Assembly (NCBI GenBank): GCA_024958655.1
Contig: JANWUR010000002.1
Coordinates: 186,001 to 250,000 of the forward strand
DNA from: Cyanobium sp. FGCU6
GTDB taxonomy: Bacteria; Cyanobacteriota; Cyanobacteriia; PCC-6307; Cyanobiaceae
Reading direction: 5' to 3'
Length of the DNA stretch: 64,000 bases
Shown here one piece after another: positions 1 to 9,000 of this stretch (positions are counted from its first letter, which is position 1; every line of letters begins with the position of its first letter). The notes below the pieces were generated by a model. The model saw only the letters and a program-made list of their open reading frames with translations, was not told the origin of the DNA and ran no database searches. The translations under genes were made by a program, and so were the position numbers.

Positions 1-1
1 G

Positions 2-835
2 GCGGCCAAGGCAATCTGGGATCTGGAGGGCATTTACACCACCTCCCGTCACATTCCAGGTGTGCGCTTTGCCGGCATCACCCACCCCGGCCTGATCGGC
101 TGCGCTCCTTCCCATGAGCTGCTGAAGGAATGGAACCGACGGGAAACAGAGCTCGTGAAAACGGCTCCCGATCGCCGCACCTATGGCGCTGGCCTGTCGG
201 GGAGCGAACCGGTTCTGGCGGCGCTGCCCAACCCCAACAGCGCCATCCTTGGCACCCTGCCCACCTCGGAGTTCGAGCGCGTGGCCAACGAGGCCGCCCG
301 CACGGTGCCTCCGCGTGAGCACGGCGGCAACTGTGACATCAAGAATCTCACCAAAGGCACTCGCATCTACTTCCCTGTGTATGTCGAAGGCGCCAAACTT
401 TCGATGGGTGACATCCACTTCTCGCAGGGTGATGGCGAGATCTCCTTCTGCGGAGCGATCGAGATGTCAGGCTACCTCGATCTGCACGTGGAGATCATCA
501 AGGGCGGCATGGAGAAGTATGGGATGGTCAATCCCATGTTCAAGACCAGCCCCGTGGAGCCGCACTTCACCGATTACCTGGTTTTCGAGGGCATCTCGGT
601 GGATGAGTTCGAGGGCAAGCAGCACTACATGGACGTCCACATCGCCTATCGCCGAGCCTGCCTCAATGCCATCGAATACCTCAAAAAGTTCGGCTACACT
701 GGAGAGCAGGCTTATCTGCTGCTCAGCTGTGCGCCGGTCGAGGGCAGGATCAGCGGAATTGTTGATATCCCCAATGCCTGTTGCACCCTTGCCATTCCCA
801 CCTCGATCTTTGATCAGGACATCCTGCCCAGCTGA
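2..835 (+). CDS. fmdA: Formamidase, 5'-truncated by window edge
   Basis: Hydrolyses formamide (and possibly short amides) to formate and ammonium in the cytoplasm (FmdA_AmdA family). The reading frame is open from base 2, so the N-terminus lies outside the window; at least 277 residues are visible of a family usually near 400. The visible part carries family-like stretches such as GITHPG near its start and PVYVEGAKLSMGD and CGAIEMSG in the middle. It is followed on the same strand by fmdB and lies next to the urea uptake and urease genes, which fits a role in scavenging organic nitrogen. Acetamidase is the main alternative; I cannot separate substrates from sequence alone. Confidence 0.9.
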   Translation, partial: AAKAIWDLEGIYTTSRHIPGVRFAGITHPGLIGCAPSHELLKEWNRRETELVKTAPDRRTYGAGLSGSEPVLAALPNPNSAILGTLPTSEFERVANEAARTVPPREHGGNCDIKNLTKGTRIYFPVYVEGAKLSMGDIHFSQGDGEISFCGAIEMSGYLDLHVEIIKGGMEKYGMVNPMFKTSPVEPHFTDYLVFEGISVDEFEGKQHYMDVHIAYRRACLNAIEYLKKFGYTGEQAYLLLSCAPVEGRISGIVDIPNACCTLAIPTSIFDQDILPS

Positions 836-891
836 TGGCGGGCATCACCTTATGCGGGGTTCATCCTTGACCCGGTAAGGTTACGAGCAGA

Positions 892-918
892 GGGGAGACC
901 TGCTGGCCATGTCTCCCC
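892..918 (+). terminator. Stem-loop between fmdA and fmdB
   Basis: A perfect 8-bp inverted repeat (892-899 pairs with 911-918, GGGGAGAC/GTCTCCCC) around an 11-nt loop. No T-run follows, so it is either a factor-dependent terminator or attenuator or an mRNA processing/stability element that could uncouple fmdA from fmdB. The fold is read directly; the function is inferred. Confidence 0.5.
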
Positions 919-964
919 CTCAATGGTTTGTTCCGAATCGCTGAAGTCTTTCCCATTCTCTGCT

Positions 965-1240
965 ATGCCCGTCTACGAGTTCAGCTGCGCCAATGGTTGC
1001 GAAAACTATGAGGTCTGGCGCCGTATCGATGAACGCAAGAGCCAAACCGACTGCCCTGCCTGCGGTGGCAATGGCATCCGCCTGTTTCAGCCGCCCATGA
1101 CGCTCACCGGCAGTCTCCGCCTGAAAAAGGAAGTGGCGGAACCAAGGCTTGTGCGTAAGGAAGTGGGCAGCACTGAAACACCCAAGGCCCGTCTGCGCGA
1201 AAGTGGCACGAGGCCCTGGATGCTCAACCGAGGCTGCTGA
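965..1240 (+). CDS. fmdB: FmdB family zinc-ribbon protein
   Basis: Small 91-residue protein beginning MPVYEF, the usual opening of FmdB/CxxC regulatory proteins. Two cysteine pairs (CANGC near residue 8 and CPAC near residue 30) make the zinc ribbon; the C-terminal half is basic and low complexity. An upstream in-frame ATG at 923 would add 14 residues, but MPVYEF matches family starts. It lies downstream of fmdA behind a stem-loop and converges with urtE. In methylotrophs FmdB was proposed to regulate formamidase; its function here is not proven. Confidence 0.8.
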   Translation: MPVYEFSCANGCENYEVWRRIDERKSQTDCPACGGNGIRLFQPPMTLTGSLRLKKEVAEPRLVRKEVGSTETPKARLRESGTRPWMLNRGC

Positions 1241-1283
1241 TCTACTGTGGGGTGATCATCAATCGGTGCCAAAGGCAACAGGT

Positions 1284-1318
1284 AAAGCCCCTCGGAACGA
1301 ATCTCCAAAGGGCTTTTT
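1284..1318. terminator. Rho-independent terminator between fmdB and urtE
   Basis: AAAGCCC (1284-1290) pairs with GGGCTTT (1310-1316), followed by further T residues to 1318, a good intrinsic terminator for the plus strand just after fmdB. Because fmdB and the urt operon converge here it may also limit read-through from urtE, although the A-tract needed for the minus direction is short. Confidence 0.65.
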
Positions 1319-1423
1319 GCAGCGAGATACTAATCATAGCAGTGGCAAAGTGGAGTTGGGCCGGCTGAAGTAGAAAAGATGCTCAGACAATGCCGAAGAG
1401 CAGCTGCGGGATCCTACAACCAC

Positions 1424-2140
1424 TCAGACAGTGAGAAATTCCTGAATGATGGCATCAGAGAGCTGCTCCGTCGGACCGCTTGAGACAATGCCACCGCGCT
1501 GCATGGCGTAGTAAAAGTTTGATTGCCTCACAAAGTGAAGGTGTTGCTCAACGAGCAGTACGCTGATCCCCGTCTCTTTCATGATGCGCTGAACAGCATG
1601 CTCGATGTCGAGAATAATAGAGGGCTGAATACCCTCGGTGGGCTCATCCAGCAGCAAAAGCTTCGGCTTGCCGAGCAGAGCACGGGCAATGGCAAGTTGT
1701 TGTTGTTGCCCTCCGCTGAGATCACCGCCGCGGCGATTGAGGAACTTTTCCAGGATCGGAAAGAGATCAAAAATCAACGGGTCGATATGGCGATTCTTGC
1801 TCAGACCTCCTGGTAGAGCCTCCATGCCCAGCAGCAGATTCTCCTTAACAGTCACCTGAGGAATGATGTCCCGGCCTTGAGAGACGTAGCCGATCCCCCC
1901 CCGCGCGCGGCGGTAGGGGGGTTCGGACGTGAGGGTTTTGTCTCCGTACTGAATCGTCCCCGACCGCTGCTGCAGCAGCCCAATGACGGTCTTCAAGAAG
2001 GTGGTCTTGCCTACACCGTTGCGGCCAATGAGGCAAACCATCTGCCCTTCAGAAATCGACAGATCCACATTGCGAAGAATGTGGCTCTCGCCGTAGTAGA
2101 CATTAAGGTCGGAAACCTGCAGAAGCGGTTGGGAACTCAT
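1424..2140 (-). CDS. urtE: Urea ABC transporter ATP-binding subunit UrtE
   Basis: One of two ATPases that energise high-affinity urea import through UrtBC (HAAT family, like LivF). Of 238 residues: Walker A GRNGVGKT near residue 38, signature LSGGQQQQ, Walker B LLLLDEPTEG, H-loop in LLVEQH. The ATG at 2140 (MSSQPLLQV) matches family starts; the frame extends upstream to 2239 without family-like sequence. It is the last gene of urtABCDE. LivF-like amino acid transport is the only alternative and is made unlikely by the neighbours. Confidence 0.94.
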   Translation of the reverse strand: MSSQPLLQVSDLNVYYGESHILRNVDLSISEGQMVCLIGRNGVGKTTFLKTVIGLLQQRSGTIQYGDKTLTSEPPYRRARGGIGYVSQGRDIIPQVTVKENLLLGMEALPGGLSKNRHIDPLIFDLFPILEKFLNRRGGDLSGGQQQQLAIARALLGKPKLLLLDEPTEGIQPSIILDIEHAVQRIMKETGISVLLVEQHLHFVRQSNFYYAMQRGGIVSSGPTEQLSDAIIQEFLTV

Positions 2141-2207
2141 GGATGGAATGTCGGTGTTGCGTGGTTGCGGAAGTTGGGATGCCGCTTGATTGCGAGGCGA
2201 TGATTGG

Positions 2208-2954
2208 TCAGTCTTCCGTTTTGCCCAGATACACCTCAATCACTCGCGGGTCAGCCTTGACCTGATCCAGGCTTCCTTCCGTAAGCACCTGACCTTGATG
2301 AAGAACCGTCACATCAAAATCAAGATCACGGATAAACTCCATGTCGTGCTCAATCACGACAACGGTATGATCCCCTGCCAGAGACTTGATCAGTTCGGCC
2401 GTGCGAACCGTCTCTTCATCAGTCAGTCCGGCAACGGGTTCATCCAGGAGCAGCACTTCCGGGGACTGGGCCACTAACATCGCAATAGCGAGCCACTGCT
2501 TCTGCCCGTGAGAGAGTGAACCGGCCTTGGCAGTGGCATGCGGAGCAAGACCCACATAGTTCATCAGTCGATGCACTTCATCCTTCGCCGAGGTGGGCAG
2601 ACGATTGGCAAGCAGACTGAAGGGATTCTTGTAGGGAGAGGCTGCAAGTTCAAGGTTACGCAACACGGTCAGATTGTCGAAGACGCGCGGCGTCTGAAAC
2701 TTACGTCCGATTCCTTCGCGTGAGATGCGCTGTTCGGAGAGCCCCACCAACGACTGTCCCTTGAACGTCACCGTTCCTTTCGTCGGTCGAACCTTACCCG
2801 TGATGACATCAAGGAAGGTGGTCTTGCCGGCCCCGTTGGGTCCGATGATTGATTTGAGCTCACCTTTGTAGAGCTTGATACTCAGATCGGTCAAGGCGTA
2901 GAAGCCGTCAAAGCTGACGCTGACGTCGTTTAATTCAAGCAGGGGTTGGGTCAT
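2208..2954 (-). CDS. urtD: Urea ABC transporter ATP-binding subunit UrtD
   Basis: LivG-type ATPase of the urea importer, 248 residues. It shows Walker A GPNGAGKTT, signature SHGQKQWL (the SHGQ variant is typical of LivG/UrtD), Walker B VLLLDEPVAGL and the H-loop VVIEHD. Start chosen at the ATG at 2954 (MTQPLLELNDVSV); the frame is open to 3098 but the extra 48 residues look like untranslated leader. Lies between urtC and urtE on the same strand with a short gap to each. Confidence 0.94.
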   Translation of the reverse strand: MTQPLLELNDVSVSFDGFYALTDLSIKLYKGELKSIIGPNGAGKTTFLDVITGKVRPTKGTVTFKGQSLVGLSEQRISREGIGRKFQTPRVFDNLTVLRNLELAASPYKNPFSLLANRLPTSAKDEVHRLMNYVGLAPHATAKAGSLSHGQKQWLAIAMLVAQSPEVLLLDEPVAGLTDEETVRTAELIKSLAGDHTVVVIEHDMEFIRDLDFDVTVLHQGQVLTEGSLDQVKADPRVIEVYLGKTED

Positions 2955-3115
2955 GGGCTCTGGCCGTGAAGGTGCGAGTGCGGAAAACTGACGGCAAGGG
3001 GAAACGAGACGAGTGCCCGATTGGTGGTGATGCGTGGAATGGAAACGGGAGCTCGACCGGAGCAGGCAGGCATTACCGGAAGTGATCGGTTGGATCATTG
3101 TCTGATGAATCGCCC

Positions 3116-4231
3116 TCAGGACACCTCATCGAGGGTGCCAATCTCCTCATCCAGCTGGGGGTAGGTACGAGCAGGCGGGGCGATACCGAATGCCGCAAGC
3201 AGAGAGCGGAAGCCGCCATTGCGGAACCATCCGTAGATCCCATCAGGCATCAAAACCACCACAAAGATGAACAGGGCTCCCTGAACAAACAACCAGGCCT
3301 CGGGCAGAGCTTCACTGACAAGACTGCGCAGGTAATTCACCACTGTGGCGCCGATGATGGGACCGACAAGAGTGCCACGACCACCAACCGCGACCCAGAT
3401 GACCATCTCGATCGAATTGGAGATCGACATGTACTGAGGAGAAACAATTCCAGACTGAACGGTGTAGAGAGCTCCAGAAATCCCGCAGAGCGCTCCAGCC
3501 ACTAGGAATACGATGGTTTTGAAGGGAACGGGATTGAAGCCTGTGAAGCGGAGCCTCTGTTCATCGTCGCGGATGGCTATCAGCACATCCCCAAAACGAC
3601 CGCTTGTGAAGTAGCGGCAGATGAGAAAGGCGATCGGCAGGCACACAACCGTGAGCCGGTACAGCCACAGCTGCATGTCCGGCGAGCCCACCAGCATGCC
3701 GAAAAGTTCACAGGTGCTTGTCTTGAGCCCGTTGGTGCCATTGATCAGTTTTTGCTGGCCATTGAAGAAGTGATAGAAGACCATCAGAGCCGCCTGGGTG
3801 ATGATCGAGAAATACACACCCTTGATGCGGTTTCTAAAAATCAGATACCCCACCAGGCCCGCCACAATGGCAGGGATCACCCACATCGCAATCAGGGTGA
3901 AGGCTGGCGACCAGAAAGGCTGCCAGAAGAACGGAAGCTGCTCAACCCCGTAGTTCTCAAAGAATTTGGGGATGCCATTGCCGCCGGCCTCACTCTTGGT
4001 ATTCAGCATCAGGTTCATGGCAACGGCATAGCCACCGAGTGCGAAAAAGATGCCCTGACCAAGACTGAGCAGACCGGTATACCCCCAGATCAAATCAATC
4101 GCTAAAGCCGTGATGGCGAGGGAGAAGTAGCGACCAAACAGGTTGAGCCTGAAATCATCCAGAACCGCAGGAAGAATGAATAAGGCGATCGCCAGCAGAA
4201 TCCAGGGGGCTAGTCGTCTGAGGATTTTCAC
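3116..4231 (-). CDS. urtC: Urea ABC transporter permease UrtC
   Basis: LivM-type inner-membrane permease, 371 residues with about ten hydrophobic segments, including the family-typical GYTGLLSLGQG near residue 50 and the VAVGGRGTLVGPIIGA segment near residue 280. Starts with GTG at 4231 (MKILRRLAPW). It forms the transmembrane channel together with UrtB. The acidic C-terminal tail (QLDEEIGTLDEVS) faces the cytoplasm by prediction. Confidence 0.93.
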   Translation of the reverse strand: MKILRRLAPWILLAIALFILPAVLDDFRLNLFGRYFSLAITALAIDLIWGYTGLLSLGQGIFFALGGYAVAMNLMLNTKSEAGGNGIPKFFENYGVEQLPFFWQPFWSPAFTLIAMWVIPAIVAGLVGYLIFRNRIKGVYFSIITQAALMVFYHFFNGQQKLINGTNGLKTSTCELFGMLVGSPDMQLWLYRLTVVCLPIAFLICRYFTSGRFGDVLIAIRDDEQRLRFTGFNPVPFKTIVFLVAGALCGISGALYTVQSGIVSPQYMSISNSIEMVIWVAVGGRGTLVGPIIGATVVNYLRSLVSEALPEAWLFVQGALFIFVVVLMPDGIYGWFRNGGFRSLLAAFGIAPPARTYPQLDEEIGTLDEVS

Positions 4232-4291
4232 GGTTGGAGGGTCAAGGTTCGGTGGGACGAGAGAATACTCCGCAGATCTGGCGCCAGGACA

Positions 4292-5449
4292 TCAGGCATC
4301 AACGGACCTGCCCTTCTGGGGAAACATTCCGTTTGGACGAAACTGAAGAAAGGCGATGATGAAGATGAAGACGAGCACCAGCGACATGCTGGTCGTAGCG
4401 AAGAACTCGACAACACCCTTGGCAGCATCAGGCAGATTGGGGAACATGATCAGCAATGACCCGGATCCAACCACCGACTGAATGACGCCGAGAATCAATG
4501 CCGCCAGGATTGTGCCGAGCAGATTACCCACGCCACCAAGAACAATGACCATGAAGCAGGAAACGATATATGCCGCTCCGAGATTGGGACCCACCGAGCC
4601 GAGAAGGGTGATGGCACAACCTGCAACACCAGCCAGTCCGGAGCCGATCCCGAAGGTGATGCTGTCCACCCTGTCGGTGGGGATGCCCAGACAGTTGCTC
4701 ATCTGACGGTTCTGGGTGACCGCTCGGATCCGCAGTCCCCACACGCTCTTGGTAAGGAACCAGACCATGGCGAGCAGAAGAATGGCCGAGAGCAGGATGA
4801 TGAAGATCCGGATACCCGGCAGCTCGATGCCACCGATCATGCCCCAACTGCCCTGCAACCATTTAGGTGCCGTGACGTCAATGTTGCGAGGACCGAACCA
4901 GGCACTCGAGAGAGGCCGAACCTTGGAGAGGAGGTCGATCAGAACAATGCCCACAATGCCGGACACGATCCACCAGAGTCCGCTCAGATAGGAAAAGAAC
5001 GGTTTCTGGGAGAAGCGGGGAAGCAGAAAACGCTTGCCCACATAGCCAAGGGCGACCGTCACAAGGATCCCGATCAGCATGGATGTGGAAATGCTGCGGA
5101 TCAACTGGATAAGGACCAGACTCACCCCCCACGTCGCCAACAGCGTTTCCAGTGGTCTGCCGTAGAGCTGACGAATCAGGGTTCGCTCCAACAGCACGCC
5201 AAAAATCGCCGTGACCAGAAAGGACAAGACAAGAGCGACTGGAAAATAGAGCTCGAAGATCACGCCGCCGATCGGCTTGAAGACCGACTGGACGACAAAC
5301 GTGACATAGGCTCCGAGCATCATGAACTCGCCATGGGCTAGATTGATCACACCCATGAGGCCAAAAACGATGGCCAGCCCGGTCGCCGCCAAAAGAAGGA
5401 CGGAGCCGATGCTGAGACCATCCAGAATCTGAGAGAAGAAGAGTTCCAA
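4292..5449 (-). CDS. urtB: Urea ABC transporter permease UrtB
   Basis: LivH-type permease partner of UrtC. The hallmark GLAIVFGLMGVINLAHGEFM stretch lies near the N-terminus, and many hydrophobic helices follow. I chose the TTG at 5449 (MELFFSQILDG), giving 385 residues like known UrtB. The frame stays open to a GTG at 5557, but that codon lies inside a strong stem-loop (5545-5570) and the extra 36 residues are not membrane-like. An AGGAG lies about 20 nt upstream of the TTG, which is not ideal spacing, so the exact start is uncertain. Confidence 0.92.
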   Translation of the reverse strand: MELFFSQILDGLSIGSVLLLAATGLAIVFGLMGVINLAHGEFMMLGAYVTFVVQSVFKPIGGVIFELYFPVALVLSFLVTAIFGVLLERTLIRQLYGRPLETLLATWGVSLVLIQLIRSISTSMLIGILVTVALGYVGKRFLLPRFSQKPFFSYLSGLWWIVSGIVGIVLIDLLSKVRPLSSAWFGPRNIDVTAPKWLQGSWGMIGGIELPGIRIFIILLSAILLLAMVWFLTKSVWGLRIRAVTQNRQMSNCLGIPTDRVDSITFGIGSGLAGVAGCAITLLGSVGPNLGAAYIVSCFMVIVLGGVGNLLGTILAALILGVIQSVVGSGSLLIMFPNLPDAAKGVVEFFATTSMSLVLVFIFIIAFLQFRPNGMFPQKGRSVDA

Positions 5450-5544
5450 CGCTGATAAGGCAATGCGAAGGTCTCCTATCCGCTGCAATCCGGGTAGCGG
5501 ACGGAAACTGACAGTGGGGGTGAGGCGGGCTTGGGTATGAGAAT

Positions 5545-5570
5545 GGGGCAAGGGCACAGGCTCTTGCCCC
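5545..5570 (-). promoter_or_regulatory. Intercistronic stem-loop between urtA and urtB
   Basis: On the transcript, GGGGCAAG (5570-5563) pairs perfectly with CTTGCCCC (5552-5545) over a 10-nt loop. It begins 45 nt after the urtA stop and there is no U-run. Such structures after the binding-protein gene of ABC operons often allow higher expression of that gene, by partial termination or by protecting the mRNA 3' end. The structure is seen; the role is inferred. Confidence 0.6.
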
Positions 5571-5614
5571 TGATGAGGGGGTGATGCACACTGAGCGCAC
5601 CACCTCCAGGCTCA

Positions 5615-6913
5615 TCACATCCTGAACTTGCCGGCGTCAGGACGATCCTGTGTCCAGTCGCAGGTGTATCCCTTGGTTTCGGGCACGAACTGGTTCCAGG
5701 GAATCGGCGGGATCGCCGTCTTGCTGTCGTACAGGATCTTGAACTGACCGGTGGGCTCCGCCTCACCGATCAGCACCCGCTCGGAGGTGTGGTGATTGGG
5801 GAACATCTTGATCTCGCCCTGAGGTGCAGCGAAAGTGATACCGATCATATTCTTGCGAACCTTGTCGAGATCCTCGAAGGTTCCAGCCTTCTCAACGGCA
5901 TTCTTCCAGAGATACACCATGTTGTAGGCAGATTCGGCCGGATCACCGGTGACCCGATCAGCCCCATACATCTTCTGGAAATCGGCGGTAAACTTCTTCG
6001 AGGCCGGGGTATCCAGGCTCATGAAGAAGTTCCAGGCAGCGTAGGTGCCAGTCGTGTACTCAGGACCGATCTGGCGGATCTCCTCCTCAGCGATGGAGAA
6101 GGACATGATCGGGTACTTGGCCGGATCGATACCTGCAGCCTTGAACTGCTTGAACAGGGCGACGTTGGAATCGCCGTTCAGCGTGTTGATGATGATGCCG
6201 CCATTGGGGAAGGCCTTCTTGATCTTGGCGATGATCGGCGCAACTTCAGTATTGCCGAGGGGGATGTAGTCCTCACCCACGGTTTCACCACCAAGAGCCT
6301 TCATCTGCTCCTTGATGATGGTGTTGGCCGTACGCGGATATACGTAGTCGGAGCCAACCAGGTAGACCTTCTTGCCTAGTTTGTCGCCGAACTTGTCCAT
6401 CAACCACTGAACCGCAGGCTCAGCCTGCTGGTTGGGGACGGCGCCGGTGTAGAAGATGTTCCTGGAACACTCCTGACCTTCGTACTGAATCGGGTAGAAC
6501 AGGATGTGGTTCTTCGATTCGAAGACCGGCAGCATGGCCTTGCGGCTGGCTGAGGTCCAGCCACCGAACACCACCGCCACCTTGTCGGAGTCGATCAGTT
6601 TCTGAGCCTTTTCAGCGAAGGTGGGCCAATCCGAAGCACCATCCTCGGAGACAGCCACGATCTTGTAGGACTTGCCGTCAACCTTGACTCCGCCGGCGTC
6701 GTTGATCTCCTTGATCGCCATCTCTTCGACCTCCTTCAGGGTCGTTTCGGAGATGGCCATCGTCCCGCTGAGCGAATGCAGGATGCCGACCTTCACTTCG
6801 CCGTCAAAACTTCCACCGGCATCGCCACCGCCGCCTCCACAGGCGGCGAGTGTGAGGGTCACGGCAGATACGGCGAGAGTCGCAGCCAGTCGGCTTGAGA
6901 GTTTCAGAACCAT
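5615..6913 (-). CDS. urtA: Urea ABC transporter substrate-binding lipoprotein UrtA
   Basis: Periplasmic urea receptor of the Urt importer, 432 residues. Begins at the ATG at 6913 with a lipoprotein signal (MVLKLSSRLAATLAV, cleavage at LAAC) followed by a glycine-rich linker, then the Leu/Ile/Val-type binding fold starting GEVKVGILHSLSGTMAISE. The open frame reaches 6997 but the extra 28 residues precede the signal peptide. First gene of urtABCDE and preceded by an NtcA-like promoter, so expression should rise under nitrogen limitation. Confidence 0.95.
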   Translation of the reverse strand: MVLKLSSRLAATLAVSAVTLTLAACGGGGGDAGGSFDGEVKVGILHSLSGTMAISETTLKEVEEMAIKEINDAGGVKVDGKSYKIVAVSEDGASDWPTFAEKAQKLIDSDKVAVVFGGWTSASRKAMLPVFESKNHILFYPIQYEGQECSRNIFYTGAVPNQQAEPAVQWLMDKFGDKLGKKVYLVGSDYVYPRTANTIIKEQMKALGGETVGEDYIPLGNTEVAPIIAKIKKAFPNGGIIINTLNGDSNVALFKQFKAAGIDPAKYPIMSFSIAEEEIRQIGPEYTTGTYAAWNFFMSLDTPASKKFTADFQKMYGADRVTGDPAESAYNMVYLWKNAVEKAGTFEDLDKVRKNMIGITFAAPQGEIKMFPNHHTSERVLIGEAEPTGQFKILYDSKTAIPPIPWNQFVPETKGYTCDWTQDRPDAGKFRM

Positions 6914-6962
6914 TGGGGCCCTATTCAAGATGAATTGACGCCGCAAAACTGTCGGCTTTCGG

Positions 6963-7004
6963 AACTTACGGACCAAGCCTGCGACCCTTTGTAGCAATCA
7001 GCAC
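6963..7004 (-). promoter_or_regulatory. NtcA-activated promoter of urtA
   Basis: Read on the minus strand: GTG-N8-TAC (7004-6991), one base from the NtcA consensus GTA-N8-TAC. After exactly 22 nt comes TAAGTT (6968-6963), which fits the TAN3T -10 box. This is the spacing of canonical class II NtcA promoters. Transcription would start near 6957, leaving a leader of roughly 45 nt before urtA. The fit of both elements at the correct distance makes chance unlikely. Confidence 0.75.
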
Positions 7005-7094
7005 AGAATGCCCCGCGATGCCGCTGCGCACCGGCTTTTGAGTGTTTTTCCCCACGGAGACCTGCTCAACGATGGGCAGACGCTGATGTTTGCT

Positions 7095-7706
7095 TCAGAT
7101 CCCAGTGTTTGGTAGCTGTCGCAGCAGAAACCCCTCGACCGTCTCCACTCCTTCACCACTGCGAAGATTGGTGAAGCACCACGGCCGTCCCGGTCTCATC
7201 CTGCGTGTGTCCTCCTCCATCACCGCCAGGCTCGCCCCCACCATCGGGGCCAGATCCGTCTTGTTGATCACCAGCAGATCGGAGCGGGTGATGCCGGGCC
7301 CCCCCTTTCGGGGAATTTTGTCGCCGGCCGCCACATCGATCACGTAGATGCACAGATCCACCAGTTCGGGGCTGAAGCTGGCGGCGAGGTTGTCACCGCC
7401 GCTCTCCACCAGCACCAGATCCAGCCCGGGGAAGGCCTCCTCCAGTTCCTGCACGGCGGCCCGGTTGATCGAGCAGTCCTCGCGGATGGCGGTGTGGGGG
7501 CAGCCCCCTGTCTCCACCCCCCGGATGCGTTCAGGCTCTAGGGCTCCGACGCGGGTGAGGAACTGGGCGTCCTCCTGGGTGTAGATGTCGTTGGTGACCA
7601 CGGCCAGCTGCAGCCGGTCCCGCAGGCGACGGCACAGCACCTCCACCAGAGCGGTCTTACCGGAACCCACCGGTCCAGCCACCCCTACCCGCAGCCTGCT
7701 GGCCAT
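7095..7706 (-). CDS. ureG: Urease accessory GTPase UreG
   Basis: Nickel-delivering GTPase for urease maturation, 203 residues from the ATG at 7706 ([11 protein letters not shown]). P-loop GPVGSGKT at residues 11-18; also visible are TNDIYT, the [13 protein letters not shown] stretch containing the conserved CPH metal motif, ESGGDNL and NKTDL for guanine recognition. Works in the UreDFG complex that activates apo-UreABC. Last of the ureE-ureF-ureG run on this strand, about 180 bp upstream of urtA. Confidence 0.96.
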   Translation of the reverse strand: MASRLRVGVAGPVGSGKTALVEVLCRRLRDRLQLAVVTNDIYTQEDAQFLTRVGALEPERIRGVETGGCPHTAIREDCSINRAAVQELEEAFPGLDLVLVESGGDNLAASFSPELVDLCIYVIDVAAGDKIPRKGGPGITRSDLLVINKTDLAPMVGASLAVMEEDTRRMRPGRPWCFTNLRSGEGVETVEGFLLRQLPNTGI

Positions 7707-7774
7707 CGCCCCGTCGACGCTGGAGCGCAGGCTAGGCAAGCGCTCACGCGGGGAGGAAGGCCTCAAAGGAGGAT

Positions 7775-8434
7775 TCAGCTGCGGAACAGGCGGGAATACA
7801 GCGCCCCCTGGCCGAGCTGAGCCAGGCCGGCACCGACACCCCCCTGCCAGCGGTCCCGCGGATCGGCGACCATCAGGTCCTCGGCCCGCTGCACGATCTG
7901 CGGCCCCAACTGCAGTTGCAGGCACTGGGCTGCTGTCGGGCCCAACGGCACCAGGCGGACGGCGGCGCTGAGCTGGTTGGCGGTCCAGCCATAGAGGTAA
8001 GCCTCCACCACATCCCCGGGCTCCAGCTCCAGGCCGCCAGCGGCGGCGGCGAAGGCGGCCGGCCAGCCCAGGCGCGGACAGGGATCAGGCAGGGACCAGC
8101 CCAGGTCGGCCAGCAGCTGCAGCAGCGATCGGCCCATCTGCCGCTGCTGCGCCCGCATCTCCGGCGCTTCGCGCTGTGCCAGCAGCCAACCGTCGAGATC
8201 GGCCACTCCCCACCAGTCCCTGGCCTCCAGCAGGGCCATCAGCCTGGGCAGCGCCGCCGCCTCGATCGCCAGCACACCACGCTCCAGCTCGGCCTCCAGC
8301 CAGGCGCGCACGGCGGCGGCATCCTTCAGGCGACCGCCCTGCACCAGCACTTCCAGTCCCTCGGCATAGCTGAAGGCCCCCACCGGCAGCGCCGGGCTCA
8401 CCAGCTGGTAGAGGCGCAAGCGGGCAAGGCTCAC
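7775..8434 (-). CDS. ureF: Urease accessory protein UreF
   Basis: All-helical 219-residue protein that bridges UreD and UreG during nickel insertion. The N-terminal [21 protein letters not shown] is characteristic. Starts with GTG at 8434 inside the end of ureE (4-nt GTGA overlap), so translation is probably coupled. The rest is alanine/leucine/tryptophan-rich helices as in the family. Confidence 0.95.
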   Translation of the reverse strand: MSLARLRLYQLVSPALPVGAFSYAEGLEVLVQGGRLKDAAAVRAWLEAELERGVLAIEAAALPRLMALLEARDWWGVADLDGWLLAQREAPEMRAQQRQMGRSLLQLLADLGWSLPDPCPRLGWPAAFAAAAGGLELEPGDVVEAYLYGWTANQLSAAVRLVPLGPTAAQCLQLQLGPQIVQRAEDLMVADPRDRWQGGVGAGLAQLGQGALYSRLFRS

Positions 8435-8934
8435 GCGTGGGGGCTCCCGAAGTGATGGGCATGGTGATGAGCGCGGGGCTCGGCATGGCCGTGGCCCGAG
8501 GCGTAGGCCCCCGCCTCCGGCTGGAAGGGCTCGTGGCGCCGTTCCACCACCAGCCCCCGATGCTCCAGCAGGGAGGCCAGCACAGGATCCTCCAGCAGCC
8601 GCAGCTCTCCCTCCCGCACCTCCAGGGCCACGTGCCGGTTGCCGAGGTGATATGCCGCCCGCAACAGCTCCAGGGCATCGGCCGCCCGCACCACCAGCAG
8701 GGGCTCCGCTGCGGCCTCCACCAGTACCCGGGCCACGCCCTCGTCATCGCCCAGCAGCTCCCCGGGAGCCAGGGCCTCGCCCCGGGGCAACTGCAGCAGC
8801 AGAGACCGGCCGCAGAGGCTGTGGCGCAGGCCCCGCAGCCGGGTGCGCTCATCGGCCCCGAGAGGAAGACGGAGGGGCTCCCCGGCGCCGGATCCGGGCG
8901 AAAGACGACGGGTGAGCAGCAGGGGCTCGGTCAT
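8431..8934 (-). CDS. ureE: Urease accessory metallochaperone UreE
   Basis: Nickel-binding chaperone, 167 residues from the ATG at 8934 (MTEPLLLTRRL). Shows the N-terminal peptide-binding domain, the AYHLGNRHVALEV motif of the metal-binding domain near residue 95, and a histidine-containing C-terminus (HGH, HHHAHH, PHA) for Ni2+ storage. The same frame is open far upstream (to 10233) because of GC-rich antisense sequence opposite ureD; that extension is not real. Overlaps ureF by 4 nt and is divergent from ureD. Confidence 0.94.
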   Translation of the reverse strand: MTEPLLLTRRLSPGSGAGEPLRLPLGADERTRLRGLRHSLCGRSLLLQLPRGEALAPGELLGDDEGVARVLVEAAAEPLLVVRAADALELLRAAYHLGNRHVALEVREGELRLLEDPVLASLLEHRGLVVERRHEPFQPEAGAYASGHGHAEPRAHHHAHHFGSPHA

Positions 8935-9000
8935 GGCGGCAGCATCCCGGGCGTCTCGCCCCCAGAGTGGGCCGAACGTCATCGCCCGCACCGTACCCCG

